A stretch of DNA of 64,000 bases from Phaseolus vulgaris (Eukaryota > Streptophyta > Magnoliopsida > Fabales > Fabaceae), in NCBI RefSeq assembly GCF_000499845.2, contig NC_023759.2, positions 44,300,672-44,364,671 of the forward strand, written 5' to 3'. This document shows, piece after piece, positions 63,501 through 64,000 of the stretch. Under the pieces are notes generated by a model, which saw nothing but the letters and a program-made list of their open reading frames with translations, did no database searches and was not told where the DNA came from. The position numbers and the translations under genes were made by a program. Each line of letters opens with the position of its first letter. The stretch's first letter is position 1.

Positions 63501-64000
63501 ATTTAAACAAGAATATAAGTTAATTTAAAAGTATTAAATTAAATAGATTAGTTTATATTTTTTTTAATATATAAATTTTGATTTAATTTTAATATTTTTT
63601 AATAATATTTTTTTATATAATGATTGTTGTTGCTTTAAAGAATGTTTAAGTCTTATTTAGTCATTTTATACTTAAATCTGCCGCAGAATATTCCTGTTAC
63701 ATCTAATGACGATATCATGTTGGTATCCAAATAATTATATGAAAAATTTGTTATAGCACATGGAAATTTGTAAGAAATGGCTTGATTTTACTAAAATAAA
63801 TAATAATTTGGCCACGTTAAATAATATTAAAAGCTTTACTGAGCTGACAAATAAATAAAAACAAACACTAACCTAAATGCAACAATAATATTTTAATACC
63901 TAGCATACATGCGCTCACAATTATTTTATTATATTAGAGGGGAAATAAATAATATAAAAATATGGATAATAAAGTGTTTTATTTAATTAAAAAATAAAAA
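57547..64000. other. AT-rich intergenic region to the window end
   Basis: 57900-58450 has more balanced composition, with a plus-strand ORF (58026-58268) and a minus-strand ORF (58070-58252), neither recognised. The rest is AT-rich. A short hairpin CGCATC/GATGCG lies at about 62658-62677. No gene, tRNA or paired TIR was found. Confidence 0.5.

Overview
This is nuclear DNA from a flowering plant, most likely a papilionoid legume (inference). The genes are split by short GT-AG introns. Spacers are very AT-rich and hold LTR-retrotransposon debris, MITEs and TA microsatellites. The recognisable proteins are plant families: an F-box/PP2-A13-like protein, a trihelix factor, a plant cytosolic pyruvate kinase, an LRR receptor-like kinase, a CYP76-like P450 and a DUF3475/DUF668 protein. 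I see no operons and no bacterial or organellar sequence.

Layout. 1-2311: the 5' part of an F-box/PP2-A13-like gene on the minus strand. Its second intron runs off the window and holds Ty1/copia debris. 3868-5135: a Mutator-like element with a perfect 9-bp target duplication. 8655-10007: a single-exon trihelix factor of the HRA1 type. 10422-10494: tRNA-Arg(UCU), minus strand. 11949-22627: a complete 16-exon cytosolic pyruvate kinase gene (527 aa), minus strand. 27332-29438: a two-exon LRR receptor-like kinase (677 aa), minus strand. 34412-34939: a foldback MITE with a 9-bp target duplication. 38798-40438: a two-exon P450 (515 aa spliced). 45265-45830: a dead copia RNase H region. 47063-48778: an N-myristoylation-type DUF3475/DUF668 (PSI-like) protein, minus strand. 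52701-53141: a small hydrophilic plant protein behind two ABRE/G-box motifs. 56236-57546: a long degenerate pentanucleotide array. The last 6 kb is AT-rich with no gene I can support.

The most striking structure is inside the pyruvate kinase gene. Intron 14 (12505-16351) contains a 2.8-kb non-autonomous hAT-like transposon (13393-16237) with an 8-bp target duplication. Its body is a GC-rich minisatellite of about 26 bp per unit. Embedded in that array is a near-identical copy (15090-15978) of the upstream region, signal peptide and first LRR segment of the receptor-kinase gene that lies 13 kb away in this same window (29096-29982). This is a Pack-type gene capture whose donor and acceptor are both visible. 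The captured reading frame is still open and runs on into the minisatellite.

The genes look like unrelated neighbours rather than a pathway. Exon boundaries were placed by hand from GT-AG sites and reading-frame continuity. Homology assignments are from memory of the families, without a database search.
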